64,000 nucleotides of DNA from the NCBI GenBank assembly GCA_903883965.1, contig CAISCU010000033.1, positions 50,387 through 114,386 on the forward strand, written 5' to 3'. Made by a program: the position numbers and the translations under genes. The DNA comes from an uncultured Bacteroidota bacterium (GTDB lineage Bacteria > Bacteroidota > Bacteroidia > UKL13-3). Position 1 is the first letter of the stretch; each line of letters begins with the position of its first letter. Below the pieces are notes generated by a model, which worked only from the letters and a program-made list of their open reading frames with translations, made no database searches and was not told the origin of the DNA. This document shows, piece after piece, positions 54,095 to 63,813 of the stretch.

Positions 54095-55308
54095 ACTGCT
54101 TCTATTGCAGCAATACCTGGTAGTTGTTTGCCTTCAAAATATTCAAGCAATGCACCACCGCCAGTACTGATATAACTCACTTCATTTTCAAAGCCAAATT
54201 TTGCAACTGCTGCAGCACTATCACCACCACCAATTAAACTAAATGCGCCTTTTTTACTTGCTGCCACAACAGCTGCTCCAACTGATTTAGTTCCATTTTC
54301 AAAATGACTCATTTCAAAAACACCCATTGGGCCATTCCATAAAATGGTTTTAGAAACTAGTATGGCTTCAGAGAATGCTGCAATAGCTTTTTCACCAATA
54401 TCTAAACCCATCCAGCCCTTTTCAATTAATTGGTTGCTGCATTGTTTGTATGCGGCTTCATTGCTAAATGCATCAGCAACAATAGAGTCTTCAGGTAACA
54501 ACAACTGTACCCCTCTGTTTTTTGCTTTTTCCATTAATTCTTTGCAAAGGTCTAAGCGGTCGTCTTCACATAAACTGGAACCAATTTCATAACCTTGGGC
54601 TTTTAAAAAGGTATAGGCCATGCCACCACCAATGATTAAATAATCTACTTTTTCAATCAGGTTTTCTAGAATAAGTAATTTGTCTGAAACTTTGGCACCG
54701 CCTGTAATGGCTGTAAATGGCCTTTCAGCACCTTGTATTACCTTTTGTGCATTTTCAATTTCTCTTGCCATGACATATCCAAAACAAGCTGCTTTAGGAA
54801 AGAACTGAGCAATGATTGCGGTAGAAGCATGTGCTCTATGGGCTGTTCCAAATGCGTCGTTTACATAAATATTTCCAAGCTTGCTGAGTTGCTCGGCAAA
54901 TGCCAAGTCGCCTTTTTCTTCTTCTTTGTAAAAGCGGAGATTTTCTAATAACAATATTTCACCTGCTTTTAATTGATTGGCCATTTCTATTGCATCAGCA
55001 CCAATACAGTCACTTGCAAATTGGATGGGCTTACCTGTTAGTTCACTCAAATTGGCAACTACATGCTTCAATGTAAATTTATCATATGCAACGCTTCCGT
55101 CCTCGTTCAATTTTTTCAATGGTCTTCCTAAATGACTCATCAAAATACAAGCGCCACCATCGGCCAATATTTTTTGTATGGTAGGGATGGTTGCTTTTAT
55201 GCGCGCATCATCAGTTACGGCAAAAGTTGTTTTGTCTAAAGGAACATTGAAATCAACACGAATCAAGGCTTTTTTGCCTGAAAAATTCATTTGGTCAACA
55301 GTTAACAT
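54088..55308 (-). CDS. pgk: phosphoglycerate kinase
   Basis: Pgk interconverts 1,3-bisphosphoglycerate and 3-phosphoglycerate with ATP formation in glycolysis. From ATG 55308 the protein is 406 residues. It has KKALIRVDFNVPLDK, ILMSHLGRPLKK, VNDAFGTAHRAHAST, ITGGAKVSDKLLILENL and the C-terminal GGGDSAAAVAKFG. The ORF track's TTG start at 55332 overlaps a TACATTTG promoter element and is therefore unlikely. The length is normal. It is followed by the overlapping vanZ gene. Confidence 0.96.
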   Translation of the reverse strand: MLTVDQMNFSGKKALIRVDFNVPLDKTTFAVTDDARIKATIPTIQKILADGGACILMSHLGRPLKKLNEDGSVAYDKFTLKHVVANLSELTGKPIQFASDCIGADAIEMANQLKAGEILLLENLRFYKEEEKGDLAFAEQLSKLGNIYVNDAFGTAHRAHASTAIIAQFFPKAACFGYVMAREIENAQKVIQGAERPFTAITGGAKVSDKLLILENLIEKVDYLIIGGGMAYTFLKAQGYEIGSSLCEDDRLDLCKELMEKAKNRGVQLLLPEDSIVADAFSNEAAYKQCSNQLIEKGWMGLDIGEKAIAAFSEAILVSKTILWNGPMGVFEMSHFENGTKSVGAAVVAASKKGAFSLIGGGDSAAAVAKFGFENEVSYISTGGGALLEYFEGKQLPGIAAIEAVC

Positions 55309-55329
55309 GTGTCTTGTGATTAAGTGCTG

Positions 55330-55360
55330 CAAATGTACTCATTCTTTTTAGGGTGCAAAA
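55330..55360 (-). promoter_or_regulatory. candidate promoter of pgk
   Basis: On the minus strand TTTTG (55360-55356) is followed after 18 bases by TACATTTG (55337-55330), a near-consensus Bacteroidota -33/-7 pair. It ends 21 bases upstream of the ATG at 55308 and supports that start. Confidence 0.5.
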
Positions 55361-55421
55361 AGTCTTCATGAAAAATTTGACATCTTATGGTAGTTTGGCT
55401 TTGAAAGTTTATTTTTAAAAC

Positions 55422-55769
55422 ATGGCAATCAAATTTATCAAAGTCTATGACTACGCATTGCACGGTAATAAACCACATGCTAACAATACGTTGCGCACCA
55501 TTGATATTGAAGGCAAACGCATTTGTTTGGCCCATATTAACGGAAAATTTTATGCTACCGACGACAAATGTCCACATGCAGGAGCTAGACTAGGTGCAGG
55601 CTTTTGCGATGAAGCTGGTATGATTGTATGCCCAGTTCATAGGTATAAATACGATCCAATGACTGGAAAAGGTGCCAACCAACAAGGAGATTTTATTGCA
55701 ACCTACCCGGTTCAAGAAAAGCAAGATGGCATTTATGTAGGAATAGAAAAAAAATGGTGGCAATTTTAA
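55422..55769 (+). CDS. Rieske [2Fe-2S] domain protein
   Basis: The 115-residue soluble protein is a single Rieske domain. Its cluster ligands are CPHAGARLG (Cys50, His52) and CPVHRYKYD (Cys70, His73), in the C-x-H ... C-x2-H arrangement. It resembles the small ferredoxin components of nitrite reductases and dioxygenases, but no oxygenase or reductase partner is nearby. It is likely a cytoplasmic electron carrier. The ATG at 55422 lies in the spacer divergent from pgk, and the YwaF-type gene follows 6 bases after the stop. Confidence 0.92.
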   Translation: MAIKFIKVYDYALHGNKPHANNTLRTIDIEGKRICLAHINGKFYATDDKCPHAGARLGAGFCDEAGMIVCPVHRYKYDPMTGKGANQQGDFIATYPVQEKQDGIYVGIEKKWWQF

Positions 55770-55775
55770 CAGATC

Positions 55776-56516
55776 ATGCAAGAACTCATTTCACAATATT
55801 TACACCAATACAATGAATTTAAACATTGGAGTCCAAGTCATTTGGCTGCTTTGTTTGTGTCTTTGAGTTGTATTGTTTTGATTCCACTGTATAGCAAACA
55901 TTATTTAAACGAAAAAGCTCAATACAAATTAGGCGCAGCAATTGGTATTTTAATTGCTTGTAGTTTATTGGCATGGAACCTATTGGTAGCTGCTTCTGGT
56001 AATTATTCTTTGCAGAAAGACTTGCCATTGCAATTGTGTCGATTTGCTAATTTAACTGTTGTTTTGGTGATGGTATGGCGCAAGCAATGGTGGTTTGAAT
56101 TGCTCTATTTTTGGGCGTTGGCAGGCATGTTGCAAGCAAGTATTACCCCCGATTTAAAAGAAGATTATCCGCATTTTTTATATTTTAGGTACTGGATCGG
56201 TCATACCGGTATGATACTGGCTTTGGTATATGCAGCAGTGGTATACCAAATGAGACCTCAATTTAAACATGTGCTCAAGGCCATGGTTGGAATTAACGTA
56301 TTTATGTTGTTTGCAGCTTTGGTAAATGTGCTCATTGGAGCCAATTATTTTTGGATTTGTAACAAACCTCCAACAGCAAGTATTTTAGATTATCTAGGGC
56401 CTTGGCCTTGGTATATTTTCTTCGCAGAATTTGTTGCACTAGCCAATTTTTCATTGGCTTACTTGCCTTGGTTGCTGGTAGATTACATCCAAAAAAAGCA
56501 ATCTAATACCGAATAG
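55776..56516 (+). CDS. TIGR02206 (YwaF) family integral membrane protein
   Basis: The 246-residue protein has about seven hydrophobic helices. It fits the YwaF/TIGR02206 family, with FKHWSPSHLAALFVSL at the start, LPLQLCRFANLTVVLVMVW, FALGGxxQA-like WALAGMLQASITPDL, and NYFWICNKPPTASILDYLGPWPWYI near the C-terminus. The tryptophan-rich loop GPWPWY is characteristic. The function of the family is not known. The ATG at 55776 is 6 bases after the Rieske gene, and the stop is one base from the convergent TauE gene. Confidence 0.88.
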   Translation: MQELISQYLHQYNEFKHWSPSHLAALFVSLSCIVLIPLYSKHYLNEKAQYKLGAAIGILIACSLLAWNLLVAASGNYSLQKDLPLQLCRFANLTVVLVMVWRKQWWFELLYFWALAGMLQASITPDLKEDYPHFLYFRYWIGHTGMILALVYAAVVYQMRPQFKHVLKAMVGINVFMLFAALVNVLIGANYFWICNKPPTASILDYLGPWPWYIFFAEFVALANFSLAYLPWLLVDYIQKKQSNTE

Positions 56517-56517
56517 T

Positions 56518-57243
56518 TTAAGCCAAAGCCATTGTCAATTCAAGCAATCCGGTTAATAGTATCAGGAGTAAAACCAGGGTTCGGAATTTTTTATAATCGA
56601 AACGGTTTAAAATGAGTTTACCAATCCAGGTACCAATGAAACTTGTTACAAATAACCAGGGTAACAAATAAAAGTCGTGTATGTGAATGAACCCATTGAT
56701 GCCATAGACGATGGTTCTAGAAGAGTCTACCAATAAATCTATGAGAGCTGAAGTAGCTATAAATGTTTGAATGGGCAGTTTAAATGAAGTGAGTAACAAA
56801 CCTCTGATTGCACCTCCTGTTCCTATTATTCCTGCTAAGAAGCCAGCAATTGACCCTCCAATTAAATTATTTTTTAAATTGATTTTCCAATTGATATTTT
56901 CATACAATAAAAGTATCACGCTCAATGCAATTAAAAAAATGGATAAGGCATTTTTTAGAAGATCAGTTGCTACAAATTTGCTCAGGTAAGCACCTAAAAA
57001 AACAAACAAAACAGAAGGAATGCCAATCTGATAAATGAGCTTTTTATCGATACCTGTTCGGAATAAGCTCAATTTTGAAATGTTGCTCGACAAATGAAAC
57101 AGTGCAGTAATGCCAAGTGCCGATTGAAAATCGATGAAATAACTGGCAATGGGAATAAAAAACAAGGAGGAACCAAAACCACCTATAGTGCCTAAAATTT
57201 CGGCAACCAATGCCAATAACAAAAATAAAACGGGATGTTCCAA
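56518..57243 (-). CDS. TauE/SafE family sulfite/anion exporter-like membrane protein
   Basis: The 241-residue protein has about eight hydrophobic helices and TauE/SafE (DUF81) features: EILGTIGGFGSSLFFIPIA in the first helix pair and SIAGFLAGIIGTGGAIRGLLL in the mirrored second half. Family members move sulfite, sulfoacetate or similar anions out of the cell, but the substrate here is not known. The start is TTG at 57243; an in-frame stop lies a few codons upstream and no ATG is available. It follows the HEAT-repeat gene by 44 bases, so it may be the last gene of the mgtA run. Confidence 0.85.
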   Translation of the reverse strand: MEHPVLFLLLALVAEILGTIGGFGSSLFFIPIASYFIDFQSALGITALFHLSSNISKLSLFRTGIDKKLIYQIGIPSVLFVFLGAYLSKFVATDLLKNALSIFLIALSVILLLYENINWKINLKNNLIGGSIAGFLAGIIGTGGAIRGLLLTSFKLPIQTFIATSALIDLLVDSSRTIVYGINGFIHIHDFYLLPWLFVTSFIGTWIGKLILNRFDYKKFRTLVLLLILLTGLLELTMALA

Positions 57244-57287
57244 GCGTTCAAAAATAGCTTAAAATATAGGCTAAACCATAGCAGTTG

Positions 57288-57794
57288 CTATTTAAATGCT
57301 TGTTTGTATATTTTTTGGATACTGTTTTTTTCTTCTAATTGGATGCAGGTTTCTAGTTCTAATTTTAAAAATGCATAGGTTGTTAGGTCAGACAAATAAA
57401 TGGCCAATAATGCTTTTGCAGCACTCCACCTCACCACAGTTCCACCTTGTTTTGCATTGATAAGTAAAGCGTTTATATGTTTGTGCCAGTTAACAGTCAT
57501 TATTGGTGCCAATAAGGCAATGCATCGGGCACATTCCCACTGAACTCTTGGAGCATTATCGCACAAAATAGCTTCTAAATTTGGAACCACAGCAATCGGA
57601 AAAAGTGTTGGGTTTAATTCGGTATACAATACAATTGCTTCCATACAATTTCCTCTGTCTGCGGGCTTCAGCGAAGGTATTTCTGCTATTAGTTTATTCA
57701 CGGAAAATACTTGGTCAGATAGTGCTTGAAAGATTGCCGAACAAATTGCCTTTCCTTTTAGTGGACTGCTTTTAATAAATGCTTGGATACTCAT
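57288..57794 (-). CDS. HEAT-repeat-like helical protein coupled to the MgtA ATPase
   Basis: The 168-residue protein is built of helical pairs that look like HEAT repeats, for example DNAPRVQWECARCIALLAPIMT and GGTVVRWSAAKALLAIYLSDL. There is no signal peptide or membrane helix. Its ATG overlaps the stop of the P-type ATPase gene (ATGA), so it is translated with it. A cytoplasmic adaptor or regulator of the transporter is a reasonable inference, but nothing in the sequence proves it. I know of no named family for it. Confidence 0.78.
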   Translation of the reverse strand: MSIQAFIKSSPLKGKAICSAIFQALSDQVFSVNKLIAEIPSLKPADRGNCMEAIVLYTELNPTLFPIAVVPNLEAILCDNAPRVQWECARCIALLAPIMTVNWHKHINALLINAKQGGTVVRWSAAKALLAIYLSDLTTYAFLKLELETCIQLEEKNSIQKIYKQAFK

Positions 57795-60322
57795 TTTTCT
57801 GTTAGTTTGTTCAAACTAGATTTAAAAAACCATACTTTTAAGAGATCGGCAGTTAGGATATAACAAGTTACAATTCCTATTAAAATTCCCATTTGCCAAA
57901 TTGGCAATGGAACCAACCCCAACCTTTCTGATAATGGAATATAAGGCAATATGAATGTGGTAATCAAACCAATTGCGCTCATGATAAAGAGCCATTTACC
58001 AGGCAAACTTTTAAAGAAGTTTTGATGTGTTCTGATGATAAATAAAATAAACAATTCGGTTAAAATTGATTCAACAAACCAAGCTGTTTGAAAACCATGT
58101 TCGGTTACTTGCAATCCTTTCCACAATATAAAAAAGGTAAGCATGTCAAAAATAGAACTGTGCAAACCAAAAATAACCATATAATTCCGAATGGTTTTGA
58201 TATTCCATTTGCCAGGTTTTTTGAGTTGTTGGTCATCAACATTATCGGAGGCAATAGATAAATAAGGGAAGTCTGTTATAAAATTGGTTAATAAGATTTG
58301 TTTTGGCAACATGGGTAAAAAAGGCAACAACAAAGATGCACCTGCCACACTAAACATGTTGCCGAAGGTAGAACCCGTATTGATAAATATATATTTTAGG
58401 GTATTGGCAAATGTTTTTCTACCCTCTTTGATACCTTCTATCAATACATCTAGGTTTTTTTCAAGCAATACAAAGTCGGCCGCTTCTTTAGCTATATCAA
58501 CAGCATTTTCTACAGAGATTCCAATATCTGCAGCATGTAATGCCGCTACATCATTGATACCATCACCCATATATGCAACTGAATGGTTGTGTTTCAATGC
58601 CAGAATTATTTGTTCTTTTTGTTGAGGGTCTATTTCGGCAAATATTTGGTGTTCATTTACCAACATTGGAATGGCTTCTGGGGCAGCAGCAGCCAATTTT
58701 GTTCCACTTAAAACTTTTGGGTTTTCTATGCCCAATTGTGTTCCAAGTGCATGGGCAACGAGTTGGTTGTCGCCAGTAATAATTTTTAATCCAATGCCTA
58801 ATTCATTGAGTTGTTTTAAGGTGATTTGAATGCCTTCTTTTACAGGGTCTGACAACAATACAAATCCACCAAATAGCATATTGCTTTCGTCAGAAATTGT
58901 TAAATTATTTGAATTACTTTCTTTGTAACTCAGCGCAATTACTCTGAAGCCTTTACTTGCAAATTGTTCAAAAAGTTTTTTAATAGTATCTAGGTGTTCA
59001 GAAATGTTTTCTACTTGTTCTGTTTTACTTTTTACATGTGTGCATATGCTAATTATTTCAGCAAATGCACCTTTGGTAACAATTAAATTACAAGCACTTT
59101 GTTGAACTAAAATACTCAAGCGTTTGCGGTTAAAATCGTAGGGTAATTCGGCTAGTTTTACGGGTAAAATACTATTTGCAGAGTGGTAATTTTTAAGTGC
59201 TTTGTCAATTGGATTGCTATATCCGCCTTCTAAGCAGGCATTCCAACATGCATAGTCTTCAACTGTTTTATCAGGTTTTCCCCATGCATTTACTATTTCA
59301 TGTATAGCAATGTTTCCGGCTGTGAGGGTTCCTGTTTTATCTGTACACAAGAGATTAATTTCTCCTAAGTTTTGAATGGCATTTAATTTTTTTACAATCA
59401 CTTTTTTTGCCAATAACCTTTTGGCTCCTGCACTCATAGCAATGGTAGTTATAGCCGGCAAAAGTTCAGGTGCCATGCCCACTGCAAGCGCTAAAGCAAA
59501 CAAACCTGCATCAAATAAATTTTCGTGAAAATACATGTTCACACCAAAAATAAATAGGGCCAATACAAGGGTTATTTTCATGAGAAAAAGGCCAAAATCA
59601 TTGATTCCTTTCTCAAAACTTGTAGGCATATTGACATGGCTTCTCACTACTATTTGATTGAACAATGTTTGTTCGTTGGTATGAATAACAATGGCTTTTG
59701 CAGAGCCGCTAATGACATTAGTGCCCATCCATAAACAATTGCTTCTCTGGCTCAAACTGCTTTCAGCTGCAGTTTGTTCTGAATTTTTTCTTACAGGAAA
59801 TGATTCTCCTGTTAGGCTCGATTCATTCACGTGCAATTCGTTACAATCCATGATCAAGCAATCTGCAGGTATTAAATCACCTGCTGAAAAAACTACCAAA
59901 TCGCCGGGTAACAATTGTTTACTCGGAATTTCGTATGCTTTTCCATTCCTGAATACCATACATTGGTGTGCCAATAAAGACTGTAGTTTTTTAACTATGT
60001 TTTGTGCGTTTCGTTCTTGAAAAAAGCTCAGGGTTCCTGTAGACAATACAATAAATAAAATGATAAAAACATCAGAGGTATCACCTAAAAAAGCAGATAA
60101 AAGCACGGCTGCTATCAATAGCAACATAAGTGGACTCTTAAATTGTCCAATAAATGTTTTTAGATCAAAAATGAATGTGTTTTCAGAAACAGCTTGTGGT
60201 TTGTTCTGAGAACTAAGGTCATCTACTTGTTCATTGGAATAGCCATTCTCATTGGTATTAAAATGGTTCATCCAAAATGAAGTTGTCTTGTCCCAGAATA
60301 TATGAGCGGGGTATTGGTTCAT
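57791..60322 (-). CDS. mgtA: magnesium-translocating P-type ATPase (MgtA-like)
   Basis: The 843-residue protein is a P3B-type cation ATPase that imports Mg2+ using ATP. It shows TGES in the actuator domain (ESSLTGESFPVRKN), the phosphorylation site DKTGTLT near residue 330, and the hinge GDGINDVAALHAADIGISVENAVDIAKEAAD near 586. About ten membrane helices are present, including the pair near residues 68-98. The ATG is at 60322, 17 bases after the pentapeptide gene. That gap is too short for a magnesium riboswitch. The HEAT-repeat gene overlaps its end. Confidence 0.92.
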   Translation of the reverse strand: MNQYPAHIFWDKTTSFWMNHFNTNENGYSNEQVDDLSSQNKPQAVSENTFIFDLKTFIGQFKSPLMLLLIAAVLLSAFLGDTSDVFIILFIVLSTGTLSFFQERNAQNIVKKLQSLLAHQCMVFRNGKAYEIPSKQLLPGDLVVFSAGDLIPADCLIMDCNELHVNESSLTGESFPVRKNSEQTAAESSLSQRSNCLWMGTNVISGSAKAIVIHTNEQTLFNQIVVRSHVNMPTSFEKGINDFGLFLMKITLVLALFIFGVNMYFHENLFDAGLFALALAVGMAPELLPAITTIAMSAGAKRLLAKKVIVKKLNAIQNLGEINLLCTDKTGTLTAGNIAIHEIVNAWGKPDKTVEDYACWNACLEGGYSNPIDKALKNYHSANSILPVKLAELPYDFNRKRLSILVQQSACNLIVTKGAFAEIISICTHVKSKTEQVENISEHLDTIKKLFEQFASKGFRVIALSYKESNSNNLTISDESNMLFGGFVLLSDPVKEGIQITLKQLNELGIGLKIITGDNQLVAHALGTQLGIENPKVLSGTKLAAAAPEAIPMLVNEHQIFAEIDPQQKEQIILALKHNHSVAYMGDGINDVAALHAADIGISVENAVDIAKEAADFVLLEKNLDVLIEGIKEGRKTFANTLKYIFINTGSTFGNMFSVAGASLLLPFLPMLPKQILLTNFITDFPYLSIASDNVDDQQLKKPGKWNIKTIRNYMVIFGLHSSIFDMLTFFILWKGLQVTEHGFQTAWFVESILTELFILFIIRTHQNFFKSLPGKWLFIMSAIGLITTFILPYIPLSERLGLVPLPIWQMGILIGIVTCYILTADLLKVWFFKSSLNKLTEK

Positions 60323-60339
60323 CTTATATATTTTTCCAA

Positions 60340-60903
60340 TTAATTAGGATCAATTTTTAGCTGATACTTATCTAACAAACCAGACAAACCACTTGCAGAA
60401 AACCTTGCTTTTTTGACTTGGTTTTTTTCTGGATCAATTGAATAATGATAGGCTGTTCTAAAATCACAATCTTCTAGGTTTGTCTGAAAAAATACTGCAC
60501 CCGATAAATCGCAATCTTCAAATACAGCTTTGTTTAAATTGGCAGCAGTAAAATCTGATTCCTTTAATGTACAATGTTTAAATACACTTTGTTTGAGCCT
60601 TTTTTTATAAAAATTTGCCAAGTTTAATATGCAATTTTCGAAACAAACTTCAAACAAGAAATCTTTGCAAATTTCAAAGTTAAATCCCAATAATTTACAT
60701 CCTAAAAACCGCACATTCATGAATGCTGTTTGGTTGCTCTTAGCTAAACTTAAATCACAATTTTCAAATACACATTCACTAAATACATAATCACTTAAAT
60801 CTGCATCTTTTAGGTCTAAATTTATAAACTTACATTGGTTAAATGTGCCTTTTTCTGGCAAATCATCCTCAAAAATTTGGTCCTCATAAATTGTCTCATC
60901 CAT
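60340..60903 (-). CDS. pentapeptide repeat protein
   Basis: From ATG 60903 the protein is 187 residues and consists mainly of pentapeptide repeats, which form a right-handed beta-helix. Repeats of the A(D/N)LxF type are visible, for example LKDADLSDYVFSECVFENCDL, NLANF and AANLNKAVFEDCDLSGAVF. The overall length and the alternating Phe/Leu and Cys positions recall Qnr/MfpA proteins that mimic DNA and protect gyrase. That role cannot be assumed. The track's TTG start nine codons upstream is less likely. It heads the mgtA-HEAT-tauE run. Confidence 0.88.
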   Translation of the reverse strand: MDETIYEDQIFEDDLPEKGTFNQCKFINLDLKDADLSDYVFSECVFENCDLSLAKSNQTAFMNVRFLGCKLLGFNFEICKDFLFEVCFENCILNLANFYKKRLKQSVFKHCTLKESDFTAANLNKAVFEDCDLSGAVFFQTNLEDCDFRTAYHYSIDPEKNQVKKARFSASGLSGLLDKYQLKIDPN

Positions 60904-60992
60904 CTTTTCAAAGCTAACAAGAAAGCCCAATTTTCTAGTATGTACTAAGCTTAATTTAAGACTTTAAGTTTTTTAATGCCTTTAAATTAACG

Positions 60993-62219
60993 ATGTTTGC
61001 TGCCCAAATGAGTAAAAAAGAAAAAATCATATTGTTTGTTCTGGCAGCCATCAATTTTACCAATATCATGGATTTTATGATCATGATGCCTCTTGGTCCA
61101 CAATTGATGCGTTTGTTTCAAATAGGTCCTCAAGAATTCAGTGTAGTGGTTTCTAGTTACACTTTCAGCGCCTTTGTTTCTGGCATGATGTCTTCTTTGA
61201 TCATAGATAAATTTGATCGTAAAAAGTCGCTTTTGTTTATGTATGCAGGATTTATTCTGGGTACATTTTTATGTGGCATGGCCAACAGTTATTATTTATT
61301 AATTGGAGCTAGAATATTCACAGGTTTATTTGGCGGTGTCATTGGAGCAACTGTCATGTCAATAGTTGGCGACTTAATCCCATTTGAACGCAGAGGTCAA
61401 GCCATGGGTATTGTCATGTCTTCATTTTCTGTTGCTTCAATTGCTGGTGTACCATTTGGCTTGTTTATAGCTACTCACAGTTCATTTGGTTGGCAGGCTC
61501 CTTTTTTATTTTTAGCTGTTTTTGGTCTTTTTATTTTTGCAATGGTTTACCGCATGTTGCCTGCAATATGTGCGCATTTAGAAGTTCATGGAGAGAAACA
61601 ACCACTTTTTAAAGTTTTTGCTAATATTTTAGAAGACAATAACCAGCGCAGGGCCATTTTCTTGTCTATGGTGATGATGTTGGGCCACTTTGCCATTATA
61701 CCTTTCATTAGCCCTTCAATGGTTGCTAATGTGGGTTTTTCTGAGTCTCAATTACAGTACATATATTTAGTAGGTGGAGCTGCAACCATCTTTACCTCAC
61801 CCTACATTGGAAAAATGTCTGATAAATATGGCAAGTTTAAAATCTTCTCCATATTTGCTTCCTTGTGCGCATTGCCAGTATTTGCCATTACCAATATGCC
61901 TCCTGTTTCTATTTACTTGGCTTTAGCGGTGGCAGCTATCTTTTTTATTTTTGTAAGTGGCCGAATGATTCCAATGCAAGCCATGATTACCGCATCGGTA
62001 AATCCTAAATTTAGAGGAAGTTTCATGAGTATCAATTCTTCTTTGCAACAATTGATGGCTGGTTTAGGATCGTTATTGGCTGGAATGATAGTTGTAAAAG
62101 ATGATGTAAGTGGTAAATTGCTTAATTACCAATATGTGGGTTATTTGTCTATCTTAATGGGATTTTTAGCCATTTACCTAGCCAGTCGTTTAAAAAACAA
62201 CGAAGGCAAAACCTTCTAA
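60993..62219 (+). CDS. MFS transporter (drug:H+ antiporter-like)
   Basis: The 408-residue protein has twelve hydrophobic helices. It carries the MFS motif A-like loop IDKFDRKKSLLFMYAG between helices 2 and 3, RGQAMGIVMSSFSVASIAGVPFGLF (motif C-like) in helix 5, and a second loop GKMSDKYGKFKIF in the second half. This is the layout of DHA1-type efflux pumps and sugar or metabolite exporters. No substrate is indicated. The start is ATG 60993; a second ATG five codons on is also possible. It is followed by guaB, which has its own promoter. Confidence 0.9.
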   Translation: MFAAQMSKKEKIILFVLAAINFTNIMDFMIMMPLGPQLMRLFQIGPQEFSVVVSSYTFSAFVSGMMSSLIIDKFDRKKSLLFMYAGFILGTFLCGMANSYYLLIGARIFTGLFGGVIGATVMSIVGDLIPFERRGQAMGIVMSSFSVASIAGVPFGLFIATHSSFGWQAPFLFLAVFGLFIFAMVYRMLPAICAHLEVHGEKQPLFKVFANILEDNNQRRAIFLSMVMMLGHFAIIPFISPSMVANVGFSESQLQYIYLVGGAATIFTSPYIGKMSDKYGKFKIFSIFASLCALPVFAITNMPPVSIYLALAVAAIFFIFVSGRMIPMQAMITASVNPKFRGSFMSINSSLQQLMAGLGSLLAGMIVVKDDVSGKLLNYQYVGYLSILMGFLAIYLASRLKNNEGKTF

Positions 62220-62258
62220 CCCCTTCATTTTTCGGGCTTCTTCAATTAACCTACACGA

Positions 62259-62292
62259 TTTTTTGGTGTTGGTAAATATTCGGTTATCTTTG
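62259..62292 (+). promoter_or_regulatory. near-consensus Bacteroidota promoter of guaB
   Basis: TTTTTTG (62259-62265) is followed after 19 bases by TATCTTTG (62285-62292), matching both the -33 and the -7 consensus with ideal spacing. The ATG lies 28 bases downstream. This is the clearest promoter in the window. Confidence 0.65.
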
Positions 62293-62320
62293 TCCGGCAA
62301 ATAATCATTCTTTATTTGCC

Positions 62321-63796
62321 ATGTTTAACGATTCCCACAAATTTTACGGAGAAGGTCTTACTTATGACGATGTTTTGCTTTTACCAGCATACTCCGAAGT
62401 ACTTCCAAGAGATGTCAATACATCTTCGCAATTAACCAGAAATATTCGCATTAATATTCCAATGCTTTCTGCAGCTATGGATACTGTTACCGAATCAAGG
62501 CTGGCTATCGCTCTTGCTCAACAAGGCGGCGTAGGTATTTTGCACAAAAATATGAGCATTGCCCGCCAGGCCGATGAAGTACGCAAAGTAAAAAGAAGTG
62601 AAAGTGGCATGATCATCGACCCAGTAACGCTTCATGAAGGTGCAACACTCAAAGATGCAACAACCATGATGAGCGAAAACAAAATTGGGGGCATACCTAT
62701 TGTTAACAACCATGGTAAATTGGTAGGAATTTTAACCAACCGTGATTTACGTTTTGAAAAAGACCTTTCAAAAAAAGTAAATGAAATCATGACTTCTGAA
62801 AACTTAATCACTGCACCAGAAGGCACTGATTTAAAAATGGCTGAAAATATTTTACAAGCACACAAAATTGAAAAATTACCGGTTATTGATAAAGACGGCA
62901 TCTTAAAAGGACTCATTACTTACAAAGATATTTTGAAGGTGAAAGACCATCCGATGGCTTGTAAAGACAAATTGGGCAGATTAATAGTTGGTGCAGCAGT
63001 TGGAGTAGCCGCTGAAACAGAAGAACGCATTGCTGCCTTAATTAAAGCAGGAGTTGATTTGGTTATAATTGACACCGCACACGGGCATTCTAGGGGAGTA
63101 ATGAACGAAGTGGCCCGCATTCGTAAACAATTTACAGAAATAGATATTGTTGCTGGAAATATTGCAACTGCAGCAGCAGCCAAAGCATTGGTAGATGTTG
63201 GGGTAGATGCTGTAAAAGTAGGAGTAGGGCCCGGTTCAATTTGCACTACTAGAATTATTGCAGGAATAGGGGTTCCACAACTAACAGCTGTTTATGATGC
63301 AGCCAAGGCTTTAAAAGGAACTGGTGTTCCGGTTATAGCAGATGGAGGTATTCGTTACAGTGGTGACCTTGTAAAGGCCCTTGCAGCAGGTGCTAGCACA
63401 GTTATGAGTGGTTCTATTTTTGCTGGTGTTGAAGAAAGCCCAGGCGAAACCATCATTTACGAAGGCAGAAAATTTAAATCTTACAGAGGCATGGGTTCTA
63501 TTGAGGCCATGAAACAAGGTAGCAAAGACCGTTACTTTCAAGACGCTGAAGATGAAATTGCAAAATTAGTTCCCGAAGGCATTGTAGGAATTGTACCATA
63601 CAAAGGCCATTTAAAAGAAGTGGTTTACCAATTCATAGGAGGTTTGAGAGCAGGAATGGGTTATTGTGGTACAGCGAGTGTTGAAGACTTACAAGAAAAC
63701 GGCAAGTTTGTAAAAATAACAACTGCAGGTGCCAAAGAAAGCCATGCACATGACATTACCATTACCAAAGAAGCGCCTAATTATAGCAGAAATTAA
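62321..63796 (+). CDS. guaB: inosine-5'-monophosphate dehydrogenase
   Basis: GuaB oxidises IMP to XMP with NAD, the committing step to guanine nucleotides. The 491-residue protein has the catalytic TIM barrel interrupted by two CBS domains at about residues 95-210 ([17 protein letters not shown] through [18 protein letters not shown]). The catalytic cysteine is in [13 protein letters not shown] near 306, and the flap arginine/tyrosine region follows in [10 protein letters not shown]. It starts at ATG 62321 with its own promoter and ends at a strong terminator, so it is probably monocistronic. Confidence 0.97.
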   Translation: MFNDSHKFYGEGLTYDDVLLLPAYSEVLPRDVNTSSQLTRNIRINIPMLSAAMDTVTESRLAIALAQQGGVGILHKNMSIARQADEVRKVKRSESGMIIDPVTLHEGATLKDATTMMSENKIGGIPIVNNHGKLVGILTNRDLRFEKDLSKKVNEIMTSENLITAPEGTDLKMAENILQAHKIEKLPVIDKDGILKGLITYKDILKVKDHPMACKDKLGRLIVGAAVGVAAETEERIAALIKAGVDLVIIDTAHGHSRGVMNEVARIRKQFTEIDIVAGNIATAAAAKALVDVGVDAVKVGVGPGSICTTRIIAGIGVPQLTAVYDAAKALKGTGVPVIADGGIRYSGDLVKALAAGASTVMSGSIFAGVEESPGETIIYEGRKFKSYRGMGSIEAMKQGSKDRYFQDAEDEIAKLVPEGIVGIVPYKGHLKEVVYQFIGGLRAGMGYCGTASVEDLQENGKFVKITTAGAKESHAHDITITKEAPNYSRN

Positions 63797-63813
63797 TTCT
63801 TAGAATTGAAGTC

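Noticed and set aside
60323-60339. Possible magnesium-sensing riboswitch upstream of mgtA
   Set aside because: Only 17 bases separate mgtA from the pentapeptide gene, too short for an M-box or similar element.
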